Shown piece after piece: positions 10,101 to 22,195 of a stretch of 64,000 bases of DNA (its first letter is position 1; every line of letters starts with the position of its first letter). The notes below the pieces were generated by a model, which was given only the letters and a program-made list of their open reading frames with translations, was not told the origin of the DNA and searched no databases. Position numbers and translations under genes: made by a program. This stretch comes from Tanypteryx hageni (taxonomy: Eukaryota > Arthropoda > Insecta > Odonata > Petaluridae), in contig CM054117.1 of the NCBI GenBank assembly GCA_028673005.1, positions 51,395,870-51,459,869 of the forward strand, written 5' to 3'.

Positions 10101-13100
10101 TATCTCAAGGAGAGAAAGATCAAAGCGTTCAAGAATTATTTCTTTTTATCCCTCCCAATATCCCTACAAGGACGACCTTTATTCTACCTGCTTTCATCGA
10201 GTTACGCCCACGTGGATTGTAAAGCTGCTAGCTCCAAGATAAACCAAAAAAGAGGATGGAATAAAAGATATTTTATTCCTAACATTTCGGTCAATCTTCA
10301 ATTTTTCCTCCTTCATCGATAACTTTTCCGCATTCGATATCAACCGCAAGACGTCTTCCGAAGCCAAACTTCATTTTTTTGTTCTTCTTTCTCTCTTTTA
10401 TCCTCTGGCAACGTTCCTGAGAATATCGGATGTAGAAGGGCTAGCACGAACGGTTTCGTAGAGGTTTGTGGGCGGAAATGTTTTTTCTCGGATTCATAAG
10501 GAATGATTTATTTTTCGAAATTCCTTCCTGTTTTCTCTGCGGCACGATTCTAAGTGAATAAGCGAGACGGGGGAGAATGGAAATAAAGTGGCGATGGATG
10601 AAAAAAAAACGATATGGATGAAAAGTTGCGAAAACCGTAAAACTATCCTGGAGAGGCTGTATTTCTTCGTCGATGCGTGGGGATGTGGTGAAGTCGGAAG
10701 TTTTACGCAAGTACTAAACTGAATAAATCATATGGTTAACTCACATGGCCAGCAGGTAATTGAGTTTGATTTACCTACATCGTTGATTTGAAGAAGTTGT
10801 AATAGCCTGAGAAATCCAAAGTACATGCAAAGCTAATGGACGGCTATGGTAGAGAAGGAGAAGGAAGGCGATATTGAGATATGTTTTCTTTCGGGGATGA
10901 TATGAGATCGTTATAAGAATGTCGACCCTACTCGCTGGAACTGTTAGAAAGCGTTTTAAGAAAAAGTTCAGCCGGTTTTAAATATTATTATGGATAGTAA
11001 AAGGTGACGACGGAATTGGAGGAAGTAAAATAACGCTTGATGGGGCGAAGTTAGATATGGACATCGTAAGATCAGTGAACGTCGCGGTAGCCTTGATGGC
11101 CTGTCTTGAACCTAAAGAAACTCTTTACTCTGTAAAAATAATATAAGGGTGTGATACAGTAAATGTATAATGTTTGAGGTTAATATTGTTAAATCTGTTT
11201 CCACCTTGTTCCTCGCTTACTCGCGATGAGTTAGGACAAATGAAAAATAGATAAATTGTAATGAATTTCACCACCTGCTGTCCAATTATTTGTCGATTTA
11301 AAGGAAAATAAAAAAATGAGATGGCATATACAACGACGGAATCAAATTTTGCTCGATAAGAGTCACGGGATTCATCATTCACGCCTTGGAAAACCAAAGA
11401 TTACAGGTGTTTTGCAGTTTCAATTCATATAGCGAATACGTGTGCCTGTAAATTTTTCGTGGTGTCAAGGACAAAACAGTTTTATTTTCAGCGAGAGAAA
11501 ACTTGGAGGATATATCTATCTTTTGTTAATTACCTCGAACAAAAAAATCACAAAGAGCAAGCAAAGTGCATTAGGTAAGAACTGTAATTATGGCGGTGAT
11601 TCTAAACACCCTCGGCTCAAACGGGATAATTTTCCTTGTAAAATTGTTTATTTTCAAGCCCCTACATAATGGGAATTCCTTTTTAAATGCACTTTGGCTG
11701 CGTCCTCTAGGCATAAAAAGGGCGGATGAGGAAGTATTAAAAAGATAATAAACGTATGGCATTGAGATTCTTAATTACCTTTAGCTCAACCGATTTCGTC
11801 ATGTTTCTCCCATAAAAAAGAAGCTCCTTTTTGCCAGCAGAGGCGTAAAAACCGACGCAATTATTTAAAATAAAACATGAACTTGCTCACTTATCCATTT
11901 TTTATCCTTTCTTAAATCAGATGTTTGTTATTTCGCTAAATTGCTAAGCCATTTCCGCTTTTTCTCACGAAGAAATGAGCGCGGATGAAATACTTTAACG
12001 ACAGTTTCCCATGCCTGGAGAAAATCAATCTTTAGCGATACGCATTTCGCTCCTCTCTCAACCCACGCATCTGGGCAAAATGAATCGAAGTGAGAGAAAA
12101 ATTATACTTTAATTTGTTAACTCTCCTGACACACTAAATACGTCACCTATCCGAATATAATCTAAGGCGAGATTTAAAAATTTCTGTGGCTCAAAAGGCG
12201 ATTTATTTTTACAATCTTATGATGTGATAAATAAATTATATATATAACTTATAACTTCATTTATAACTAATACGACAATGTAATTCGATAATTGCACCGT
12301 TTATAACTTCCCATTTAACCCGTTAAAATTAAATAGGGATCGTTAGTAGAATATGTTTATGGAAGTCGTTCCATATTCCGCTACGCCTCCTCAAATTAAT
12401 TGATATATCCTCTTGCATTTATAACCGGCTAGAACGAAAGGGATAATGTTGGCAAAATGGCTTAAAATGGAATAAATAATAGGCATGTCGTAATCCTCCC
12501 CTCTTGTTAAAGAGTCTTCATTTATCATTCTGTCGAAAACGCGAGGTCGATCGATGAGTGACTTAAAATTTTCCCCGTTCTTTTAACGACTAACGTCACG
12601 AGCGAAAGATACGTCGTTTTCCGGGATAAACGGATTCCGTTTTTAGATACGCTCACAAAAAAAAAGAACTCGAGCTCTCTCGATTAATTTATGCGACGTA
12701 ACAATAACAATCTAAAAACCCGTCGACTCGCCGCGAGTTCCTGAAAATCGGCTGGGGAAAGCGAGACAATCGAGACATTTAAAAATAAACACGCCAACGT
12801 TAAAATATATAAATATAAACGACTTGCCGCGGAATAAGGTTAAACAGGTGAAGTGTATCTGTGTCAAGGATCCAGAATGTCAATTCATTCGGTTCTGTGA
12901 AACGCATCCACGAAGTACGATAATAAAAATTTGTATCGATGAATTCGTTCCAATGCGGTTCATTTATTTCCAGTCTATTACGGGATGTTTTTCGCTTTTC
13001 TTTCCAGTAAATCTGACGGGCTGTGTTTTTTCTCTGGATCGAAATAGATTTCATCGCCCAACCTTTAGCAAAATAAACCAATTCGAAATCATTGATGATG

Positions 13101-14919
13101 TCGATTTAACCTTATGCTGCTTCGTGCTTGTCTTTGGAGTGTAAATCCTACTTTTATGGCATGAGATGTAAAAGAAATTTTTTAAATCGTAAAATTCAGA
13201 ATAACAACAGCTTATTCTAAACTCTTACTCCGAATTGACGTAAATGCATATGGACCTAGCAGTCCTGCACCAGCAGCGGTTGTCCGTACAGGTGCACGGA
13301 CACTGGCTCCCCATTACCCAAACCTAAAACGTTTGAGGCATACATTTACCTTTTCCTCAATATTAAAATGAACGCAAATGCCAAAGATGGCGAAACACAT
13401 TAAAATTGCCTCTTTTAGGGGCGAAGAGGGATCAGAAAATTGCTGGTTTAAGGGGTCAAGGCGTGACAAAATTATGCTGTGTTCTGTGCGATATGTTTCA
13501 ATTAAATCATCAACTATAATTAATGCATTTTATTCAGCACGGTTAATAATAAAATATCCCCAAACGGAGTGGAGTGGTGCTAGAACAAAACTATTTTCCG
13601 AATAAAAAATCAAAATGTGCGTATACACCAAATATTCGAAAGGTACTTTTTTGCATCATGCACAATTTGTGTAATATATTCTCTGTCATTGAGCTCGCAT
13701 CCTCTAATGATTTATCTGTGATGGATTACATACGAAATCTTCGAAATGTTACAAAATATATATAGCGTGTTATTTAAAACGTATTAATTGCCTTCTTAAT
13801 CAATTCCGAAATATCCTGTTCCGTCACCACTCTCGCGGCGCTAAGCGCACCTGCTACTCCGTGTTTCTGGGTCATATCCATGGACGCAGGGTACGCAGGT
13901 CAAGACCCTGAAGGACGAATTAAGAGAATAGGGGTCACCAATTATTTTTAATTGAGGTCCACTTAGCACTGCTGCTTTAACTGGCGAAGCAAGGCGATTT
14001 TCGGAGAGATAATGCGGAATAAAAAAAACGAAACATCCCCGGAGTTGCAGGAGACTTAGATGATTTCATTTCCTTCCGACACAATCAGGCTCGATTGCAT
14101 TTTTTAACTTAAATAGGAGCCATTAATTCTCCCGCTCTAACTATCATAAATCTCGCATTTTTTTATTATGCGATCAATAATTAAAATATCGTACACGGCG
14201 AACCTCTATTTAAGAGGTACGACGTAATTTAGTAATGTTTGGAGAATATTTCTAAAATAATAATCCAATTAAATACATCTTTCTGATATCAGCTGCTAAT
14301 CATTGTATTGCCATTGAGTTGAAAAAATTACCTTTGGAAGGATGAAACTACAGTTTAGCTTCATCACAGAAGTAGAATTTTGGATTGAATGGAAAGGAAT
14401 TTGTGATAGAAATATCAATATCCATCGCAATGTTATGTCAACTCCTATTTGAAAAACCTTTGTCGCTTGGCAATGGTATTTATAAAAACCTATTACACAA
14501 CGAAGTGTAAAGTAATTATTAGTATGATTTCATTCTTTACTTACTACCCTAAATTATGAATAACCTAAATATTTGGTTTTATTAATTACAACAGGATTAT
14601 CTTAAAGCAACAGTCCCATAAGACGTGCTGAAGAACATGCAACCTAAGTATCTCATAAGTGTGTTAATATTTACCTCAATTCAATATTATCAAAAGATAG
14701 ATGAATTGTAACCATTAATTTCGAGGCAATTTTATTTCGAGAAAATAAAAAGTCAACAACTGGATCACCAATGCACAAGTCGAGCTAATATAATGCCAGA
14801 ATGATCTGTCAGAATCACATGTGAGCAAAAGTTCAAATTTATGGACCTCCTTTACATCAGATGGTTCCGGCGAATATCGCGGAGATTTTTCTGTATTCTC
14901 ATTCAAGATATGAACGACC
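7111..14919. other. Long stretch without a supportable gene
   Basis: AT-rich DNA with scattered frames. 9925-10322 is open in three overlapping frames and 12800-13144 on both strands, which is what chance and base composition produce. None shows a family motif. One short open stretch with a GTAAGT donor at 8087-8190 (minus) is discussed as a finding. No tRNA or terminal repeats were recognised. Confidence 0.45.
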
Positions 14920-15120
14920 TCATTCATTGGTTAGTGTGACCGTCCAGGAAGGTAGAGATCCGGGTTCGCATGTCGACCGAGCCAGCTGTCTTTCCTGCAC
15001 CGGCAGCTCGACTGATTAAAGTTGAAGCGGCAGATGCCGGTTCGAATGTCAGTGAAGTCAACAGTATCCCACAGATCATTCGAAGTTTGAACTAACTCAA
15101 ATGATGTTTGCTTTCTAGGT
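14920..15120 (+). mobile_element. tRNA-derived SINE-like sequence
   Basis: GGTTAGTGTGACCGTCCAGG resembles an A-box region, and GATCCGGGTTCGCATGTC carries a near-consensus B box (GGTTCGCAT). A second B-box-like GCCGGTTCGAATGTC follows at about 15035. The order and spacing fit a SINE head with a partial duplication. There is no complete tRNA fold. Confidence 0.5.
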
Positions 15121-15144
15121 CAGTGGTGCCAAAACTGCGGCCCG
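15121..15144 (+). mobile_element. hAT-like element end (one terminus only)
   Basis: CAGTGGTGCCAAAACTGCGG followed by CCCG is typical of hAT MITE termini. I found no matching right end before the LINE insertion at 15393, so the element is fragmentary or my call is wrong. Confidence 0.35.
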
Positions 15145-15257
15145 AAGGACAAGATGTAAAATAAAATTAAAATAGGAAATTATAAAAGAATATATATTTC
15201 GCCTTTACCTCTGTTTTCATAAAAAATAAGTTCATTTACCTAAAATAGAAATTTTTT

Positions 15258-15347
15258 AAAGCAAAAGAAAACTTTTTTACAATTTCACTTTGGAAAAATT
15301 TTTACATTTTCCTTTGTGAAAATTGCAAAAGTTTTCTTTTGTTAAAA
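15258..15347. repeat. Long imperfect inverted repeat (arms ~40 bp)
   Basis: AAAGCAAAAGAAAACTTTT... at 15258-15297 pairs with ...AAAAGTTTTCTTTTGTTAAAA at 15307-15347 around a 9-nt centre. It could be a small foldback element or the core of the hAT fragment that starts at 15121. Confidence 0.8.
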
Positions 15348-15392
15348 AAATCTGCATTTTTATACAAATAATCTTTTAAGTGTTGCCTTGTA

Positions 15393-16260
15393 ACATCTAC
15401 ATCTACATCTACATCTACATCTACATTATACCCTGCAAGTCACCTTTTTGGTGGATGGCAGGGGGTGCACTGCACCAAGGGTCCATAGTTTTCCTACGTT
15501 ATCTTTTTCTATTATGGTCTCTTATCGTCCTAGGGAAAAACGATCCTCTATATCGCTCCGTTCTACAGTCGATCTCGCGAATCTTATCCTCACTGTCCTG
15601 CCTTCCGAGATACGTCGGGCTTCTGATAAGTCCTACTACCTCATTCGCTAGTCCCTCCGACATAAATTTTTCCAGTAGTTTAATTCTAGCCTGCAGCCTA
15701 CGTTCCTCTAACGATGTCCATTTCAGATTTTCTATTAATGATGTTACGCTTTGTTTACTATCGTAATTCCTCTTTACAAATCTAGCTGCCCTGCGCTGAA
15801 CCTTTTCTATCTCGTTAGTGAGTCCCTTTTCGTAAGGATCCCACACAGCTGAAGTATATTCGACCTGCGGTCGGACCAAGGATAAATAACATAATTTTTT
15901 CACTTTTTCGGAGCTATTTCGAACTATTCTCCCTATAAAGGCCAGCTTTTTGTTAGCGGCACCTATCAATCTGCGAATGTGGGTGTCCCACGAGAGATCA
16001 CGATGGATCGTGACTCCAAGGTATTTAATCGAGTCTGAAACTGGAATTTCTATTCCGTGCAACGAATAATTATTATTCAACGAGATACTTTTGGTTCTCC
16101 AGAAGTTGATGACGCAGCTTTTCTTTTGGTTTATCTCTAGCTGCCATTTCTTACACCATGCAGAAATAGCTTCTAGGTCATTTTGGAGATACTGGTGGTC
16201 TTCCGGATTGCTTATTTCTCTATAGATGACGGTGTCGTCCGCGACATAGATAATTATACA
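15393..16260 (-). pseudogene. 5'-truncated LINE (CR1/Jockey-like), reverse transcriptase C-terminal half, copy 1
   Basis: The minus-strand frame ends at 15499. It begins inside the RT palm at the catalytic ADD box (VADDTVIYREIS) and continues through WQLEINQKKS, IKYLGVTIHRDLSWDTHIRR and RPQVEYTSAVWDPYEKG to SFFPRTIRDHNR. These are the thumb and C-terminal regions of non-LTR retrotransposon ORF2 products. The first ~45 codons of the open frame are flanking sequence, so the 5' truncation is near 16258. The 3' UTR has CCATCCACC...AGGTGACTTGCAGGGTA and a (TAGATG)n tail at 15393-15424. The frame is unbroken, so this is a fairly young but dead-on-arrival copy. Confidence 0.9.
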
Positions 16261-18278
16261 CATAATATTCTTATTCTGTACGTTGGTCCGTCCGTCCGTT
16301 GGTCCGCCGGAACGCTCTATAGAAATCTCCACAACAGAACACTTAAAAATACTTTTTTTCACTTGCAGACTTTTATTCTTTTGCAAAATTAAATTAGAAG
16401 TAATAGACCTACAATCTTCGAACCGGGACCATTTTTAAAGAAAAATAAACATGGATTCTGATCGTCGACTTTTGCTTTCGATTCGAAATCGCTCAAGTTT
16501 AAATCACATTTATAAGAATATTTTAAGCTTTTTAAAGAAATGTTGTCTTGCCGACCGTGTCATTGTTAAGCCTCGATACTGTATTGTCGTCCTTATACTA
16601 TATGCGCAAGGAAAGCGTTTTGAATGCTTTAATACGAAAGAGAGAAGGCGCCCGAATTATTTATAATTAAAATCGTGTTTTTAATTTATTTCTTTAAAGT
16701 TAAGTTCCTATTAAAATTTTTGGTAATTAACTATTTTTATAGTTACTTGTTAGATTTTTTGCAGTGCATCTAATAATTAACCGGAGTTATAAATTCGCAT
16801 CGCATATATAAATCACGCAAAAAGCCATTCCTTAACATGCAGCACTTTTTCGTTTACATTTTAAAATATTTCAAGGATTTAAGGATTATATATTATTATT
16901 TCGATTTTCCTCTTATTTTCAGTAAATATTTGGATAATCATTTGGCCTATCTACTAATAATTACTTAAACAGTATAATTAAAACAAAGATAACTTTCAAA
17001 ACACTGATTTGATTGTGCGTGAAAGCCAAACCACATCATAGGATATCATACTGATTTTTCATATCGAAATCATGTATATATTTGGAATGCTTTTATGATA
17101 ATCCGGTCATATTTGACGGGCAATTACGCTAGTAAATAAATAAATCCGGTAGTACTGACTCTCCGACTTAACTCTTTAGTTTACTAAAATTATTCTTCAA
17201 TTGCATTTTAGACTGCGTGTGGTCCGCGATGAGTGCGGAAATGGGCCATGTGGCCCTCGAGACGTAAGCAATGGGCACCTCGCTTCTAGGAATTACTCGC
17301 AAACTAAGCACAGATACTTTGGCCCACTAAAATCGTAAAAAAATCGAGTAAATTTGTAGATAAAGGATGAATTTATTGTAAACACATATTACCAGAATTT
17401 TCCTCGTCAATATAATAACACGGAGCGACTTAATGCATTGGAGAGATTACTTCATTCATTTCCTCAAACGCGCGCTTAGCTTTCTTCATTCGGGCCAGCG
17501 AGTACTTCAAGCTCGAGGGATTTATCATCAGGAGTCTCTTATAAATAAACAAGAATCCAAGCCACCTCGCTCAAGATCCATTATCTCCCTACATTCAGCA
17601 AGTTCCAACGCATTCTCCAATTAGTCATGAATATTATAGTTCCTTTCTCTCTGTTGCATAACGGACAAAAGCTCTCATTCATTTCTTCCTCTCGCCTACG
17701 CATCCGCCCTCGGACGTTTAAAGCTAGCGGCTCTACGCACCTTGAAAAAAATGCTGAGAGAAACACGCCCTCTCCACCACTCCTCACGCGTGTTTCTGTC
17801 GTGTCTCGGTGGCGTGGGCGAGCGTGGCGTGTTTGAAATAGATTTTTTTATGGAGCTCTTGAAAGTTTTAAGACGCTTGAAGGCGCGGCCACGCGGCGTG
17901 CCATTTCATGAGCAGTGGACGAATAGCAAGTGACCAGAAGCCACTACCCCTCCCCTAACTTTATTTTCTTCGTTGTTTTGCCATTTTTTTGGAGGGTGTC
18001 TGGTCACCAAGGGAAACCCTCGGCATGGGAATGTTGGCAACCCATATATCGAACTGTATGTTCGAAATAATTCATAAAAGGCAAACTCTTGAGGATGTGA
18101 AAGCGTCGATAAACAAGCCAACGAAAATACGAGTCCAAACGTATTTGTAATTATCTATAGGGGCTAAAAGTCGTTCCCGCTCACATTTAGTACGTAGTGA
18201 AGAATTCGTGTCATATTGATGTCATTTATCAAAAAAATATTTCGAGAGCTAATAATAAGAGAAATGCACACATACACG
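16261..18278. other. Non-coding stretch with a GC-richer block at 17440-17900
   Basis: A GTCC tetranucleotide tract sits at 16268-16285. The block at 17440-17900 has frames on both strands, but they show no conserved motif and overlap each other. I see no exon signals I can defend. Confidence 0.4.
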
Positions 18279-18346
18279 CTCAGTATTCCCTCGCCAACCG
18301 CGGGTGTCACGTTCTTGTCTTAACCCGCGGTTGGCGAGGGCCTGAG
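18279..18346. repeat. Perfect 18-bp hairpin (GC-rich)
   Basis: CCCTCGCCAACCGCGGGT (18288-18305) is the exact reverse complement of 18323-18340, with a 17-nt loop. Outer bases CTCA (18279-18282) and TGAG (18343-18346) also pair. A related CCGCGGTTGGC recurs at 18781-18791. The origin is unknown: a foldback element, a small-RNA precursor or a protein-binding palindrome. Confidence 0.9.
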
Positions 18347-19139
18347 TTTATAGGAAATTGGGATTAAGGGGGATTATCCTTGAGATATACCTTAAAGTTC
18401 TATAATATACACTTCAATGTAAAAAATAAATAGGTTATATTACAAAAACATTTATTGTCTAAAAATACAAAATAAAATATATCCAAAGTATAAAAGAAGT
18501 ACTGTGCATTAATGAAAGAATGGCAGAGCAGCCCCTGCTGACGCCACTTGCATGGCATTGTGCTTCGAAGGCGTGATCAAACCAACGCTTTGATAACATA
18601 CCTCCAACCTTCCCCTTCCCCGACTAACTCGTGGTCCTATAGGGGGAGCTAAAAGTCTTCTTTCCTATGACTCGCCTTCAGGTAAAGACTGCGTAGTTAA
18701 TGCGTAGCTCCTTCGCTTACATTAATTTTAACATTGGTAAAATTAGCCAACTAGACAGCCGCATATACTCAAACTTGAGACCGCGGTTGGCAAAATCAGA
18801 TATAAATTTTCAACCGCAGATACTTAAAACCACTGTTTGCAAGGGACTACTTTATAGATATGTGTGCAGTTTCCATTCCTTATGTAAACCAAGGAAAGTG
18901 TTTACGCTTTTCTTGAAGACGAAAAAATCACAAAGGCATAGTACATCTTTGTAACCAAATTACTTAATGATGAAAAATGAAACGTGACGTCATGACTTGC
19001 GTAATAGGAGATAATTAAATGCAAATTTCTATACTTACAACCACATAGTCTATAATGCAGAAATATTTATTCTTTATTATATAGTATCAACAGTAGCACA
19101 TCTAGCGATATAAAACTAACTCGGAATTAAAAAAATGGA
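18347..19139. other. Non-coding stretch
   Basis: AT-rich. The frame at 18700-18954 has no recognisable similarity. The only notable item is the CCGCGGTTGGC motif at 18781 related to the hairpin. Confidence 0.4.
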
Positions 19140-19511
19140 GAAAATTCTACAGTCGATGCAATGTTACTTTTTTATTACTTTCTCATATACGTAGTATATT
19201 GGAAAAGTATTATTATCGTGAAAAAATTTGACTTCGAGATTTTGATGTAAATACACGTTTCAGGTGCCCCTGAGTCCATAAAAGTGGTTTTCGCCATGCC
19301 GTCTGTCTGTCTGTAGGTCTGTTCGCCGATCTAGGGACCAAACGCGTACATGAAATAGAGTGATATTTCGTATTTGTGCATTATATTACCTTTTGCAGAC
19401 TCATTTTTCATAAAAATTATATTCCATAAAAATAAAGGGTAGTTTATTCTTGGCGATTTTTTGAAAAACTTGATTTACTCAAAAATGGCTGCAGAGAATA
19501 TGATATGATTT
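19140..19511 (+). repeat. Interspersed repeat R2, copy a, left part
   Basis: Matches the reverse complement of 59780-59900 (TACTTTCTCATATACGTAGTATA, ACACGTTT..AGGTG.CCCTGAGTCCATAAAAGTGG, the GTCT tract) and of 58900-58935 (AAGGGTAGTTTATTCTTGGCG). The repeat is interrupted at about 19511 by a LINE and resumes at 21029. Confidence 0.75.
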
Positions 19512-21028
19512 TTAGTGTCTGGCTGTCGAAGGGTAAGGACGTGCCTTTCACTTCCTCCTGCGGGTGACCGGCGCTTTACTAGCTGTAGCTGTAGAGCACC
19601 TGTAGCAGCTGTCCTTCCGTAGCTGTATCGTTGTGTAGCAGTAGAAGTAGAGTTGAAGTAACCGTACTGATAAGTAGAACTAACATTTATTTTTATTGTT
19701 TATTGCAGTATCTCTTAATCCCAATATCGTTATTTTTTCAGTAGTCGTATTTTCCTTGCACTGAGGCGCACTTGCTTTTTTAAATTAAAACTCATATTCA
19801 AATAGTAATTGTTTCTGTAAGAACTCTACGCTGTTTGTGTACTAACTTAACTTGTTATAACTTGATTATCGCTGTTGGTGTACTAACTTAAATTATTTTA
19901 ACGCTTGCTTGCGAAAATAATAAACAGGTCGATGCAGTGTTCCTTGATTTTAGAAAAGCTTTTGATAAGGCTCACCACCGTAAGTTGTTATTAAAATTGG
20001 GAAATCTTGGCGTAAATGTTTAAGTCATTAACTGGGTTAGCGCTTTCCTTTGGAATAGAAAACAAAAAGTAGTCATCGATGGTAAGTCCTCGATTGTGGA
20101 GTGGAGTGCCGCAGGGTAGTGTGATCGGACCTATGCTTTTCTTGCTTTATATAAACGACGTCAACTCAGTTGTAAAAAGTAATATTAGGCTTTTTGCGGA
20201 CGACACCGTAGTCTATAGAGAAATTAGTGGTCCTAGCGACCATCGTCAGCTTCAGGATGATCTGGATGCGTTAACTGTACGGTGCAAGGAATGGCAGCTA
20301 GAAATCAATCAGAAAAAGAGTAACGTTCTAAACTTTTGGAAATCTAGAAGCCCATCGTCCGTATTTACCTACTCGATAGATGGTGAGAGCATTCCTGTTT
20401 CGGAATCCGTGAAATACCTCGGGATAACCTTGAATCGTGACCTGTCTTGGGACACCCACATAAGACGAGTGATAGGTGCGGCAAATAAGAAGTTGGCTTT
20501 TGTGCGCAGGATAGCCAGTAAAAGCACGGAAAAGGTGAGAGAATCCTGTTATTTATCCTTGGTTAGACCTCAAATGGAATACGCAGCAGCGGTTTGGGAT
20601 CCATATCAGAGGGGACTCATAAAGGATTTAGAAAAAATACAGCGGCGAGCAGCTAGAATCGTGAAAAAGAATTACGATAAAAAACAGAGCGTTACGTTAC
20701 TAATTGAAGAGTTGAATTGGCCATCGTTGAAAGATCGTAGATTAGAGGCGAGACTTAAACTTCTAGATAAATATAGGTCGGAGATATTCGTAAATTAAAT
20801 GAAGGATATTATTCGACAACCAACGTATTTCGGACGAAGGGATAATGATGACAAGATTCGCGAAATAGATAGTAGGACAGAGAGCTTTAAGGAGTCCTTT
20901 TTCCCTAGGACAATACGTGACCTCAATAGATAACAGTGAATAATAATTAGTTAGGAACTTGGTGTGCGCCACCCCCTGCCATCCACCGTCAAGGTGACTT
21001 GCAGGGTAATATTTAGATGTAGATGTAA
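19512..21028 (+). pseudogene. LINE (CR1/Jockey-like), copy 2, inserted in repeat R2
   Basis: Codons at about 19918 show RT motif A (AVFLDFRKAFDKAHHR). A stop follows at about 20020 and a one-base frameshift before GVPQGSVIGPMLFLLYINDV. The catalytic box LFADDTVVYREIS comes next, and the frame runs on to YRSEIFVN-stop (20796). It resumes in frame to SFFPRTIRDLNR-stop near 20930. The 3' UTR (CCATCCACC...AAGGTGACTTGCAGGGTA) and the tail TAGATGTAGATGTA match copy 1. The endonuclease and N-terminal RT are missing. The 19512-19917 part, with GTAGCTGTAG-like repeats, may be its 5' UTR joined by an internal deletion. Several breaks make it inactive. Confidence 0.88.
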
Positions 21029-21574
21029 AATCATACCAATTGTAGAGCTTGATGTCACAAATAATACTTCATAAGCTATATATCTCTTGGGCATTCTATA
21101 TGCCGTCTAGTGACATTACAATGTACGCTAAGGTACCTTACCTAAGGCTTATGACGTCACGCCTCCGCAGCGATCCATTCAAACTCTTACTACAACCTTA
21201 CGGTTAAACTAAATCGAATGACATCTCATATTTATGGATAGTATCATTCATAAAAGACATTCTGATGAGATAAATGATATTGCACTACAATTAAAGGTAC
21301 TTTATTCTAGGATATTTTGAAACAAAATTCGATTTATTCAAAAATGGCTCTAAGAATTTCGTTTTAAATGCATCTAAACGTACAGCCTGATGTCACAAAT
21401 AATACTAACTAAGCCAAAAAAGTTACTTTATATAATCCAGTGGCATTATTTCTGTACAAGACGCTCAGCGTACGCGTTAGAGGGGAGAGTTAATTTCGGG
21501 GCAAAAAGCGTAGTGAGATCAAATGTATATACGTAACGAGAAAGTTTGTGCAATGTATATTGCGCCGTTTATTT
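21029..21574 (+). repeat. Interspersed repeat R2, copy a, right part
   Basis: Two ~338-bp units, each opening with [CT]TGATGTCACAAATAATACT (21048 and 21386). It ends ATGTATATTGCGCCGTTTATTT, the same terminus as copies b (63423) and c (rc, 58317). CCGTCTAGTGACATTACAATG and TATGACGTCACGCCTCCGCA are further shared landmarks. Confidence 0.85.
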
Positions 21575-22042
21575 AGAAGGTCGCTCTTATAGCTGGAAGG
21601 CGAACGCTCTAAGTTCCTTTGATCAAATTCCGGCGTGTCCCTCCATTAAAATTATTTCGTTATGCTGGTGTTTTGGTATCCATGGTAACGTACACTCGTA
21701 ATATCATCCGAATCGATCAAGAAATTTTCGAGGACATGAGGAAGAGGGACGGCGAATGAAAAGCTACCCCTTAAGGCGATTCCTTTACTACACTTCCATA
21801 TTTAATGCCAACATAAAATTTATATGTAAGGAATAAATCTTAGTAGGATGTTTTTCGCGAATAAGCTGGGATTAAATGTGAGTTATGAGTATTCTAGCTA
21901 TCCACTGACGAAATAGCATTATTTACATGCATGTTTTTATCGGAATATATCGGTTTTATAACTTAGAAACAATTTAATTTTATTTTGGAAAAAATTGCAT
22001 GAATTTGACGTATCATTCTGAACGAAACGACTTATAATGCGA

Positions 22043-22134
22043 GGAATATTTTTTAAACGAGAAAAAATGTCCATTATGACCGAGAATTCGATTCTTGGTC
22101 ATAGCAGACTTTTTTCTCGTTTCAAAAATATTCC
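22043..22134. repeat. Long inverted repeat (arms ~44 bp) made of head-to-head SINE pieces
   Basis: 22043-22087 and 22091-22134 are inverted copies around TCG (AACGAGAAAAAATGTC versus GACTTTTTTCTCGTT, and TATGACCGAGAAT versus ATTCTTGGTCATA). The right arm and its continuation to 22195 match 34607-34700 (GGTCATAGCAGACTTTTTTC ... CTGCATAGGATCTTC). Confidence 0.85.
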
Positions 22135-22195
22135 CAACATTGCAGTTTATGCCTATCTGCATAGGATCTTCAGATCGCTTTATTCCATAGACTTA
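22135..22195 (+). mobile_element. SINE body fragment
   Basis: Continues the homology to 34640-34700 beyond the palindrome (TATGCCTATCTGCATAGGATCTTCAGATC versus TATGCCTGTCTGCATAGGATCTTCGGATC, cited in part). It contains no B box of its own. Confidence 0.65.

Noticed and set aside
9925..10322. Three overlapping plus-strand frames of 67-105 codons
   Set aside because: Mutually overlapping, no splice context and no recognised motif. Best explained as chance.
12800..13144. Opposing frames of 93 and 106 codons
   Set aside because: Open on both strands with no family signature. Composition does not favour either.
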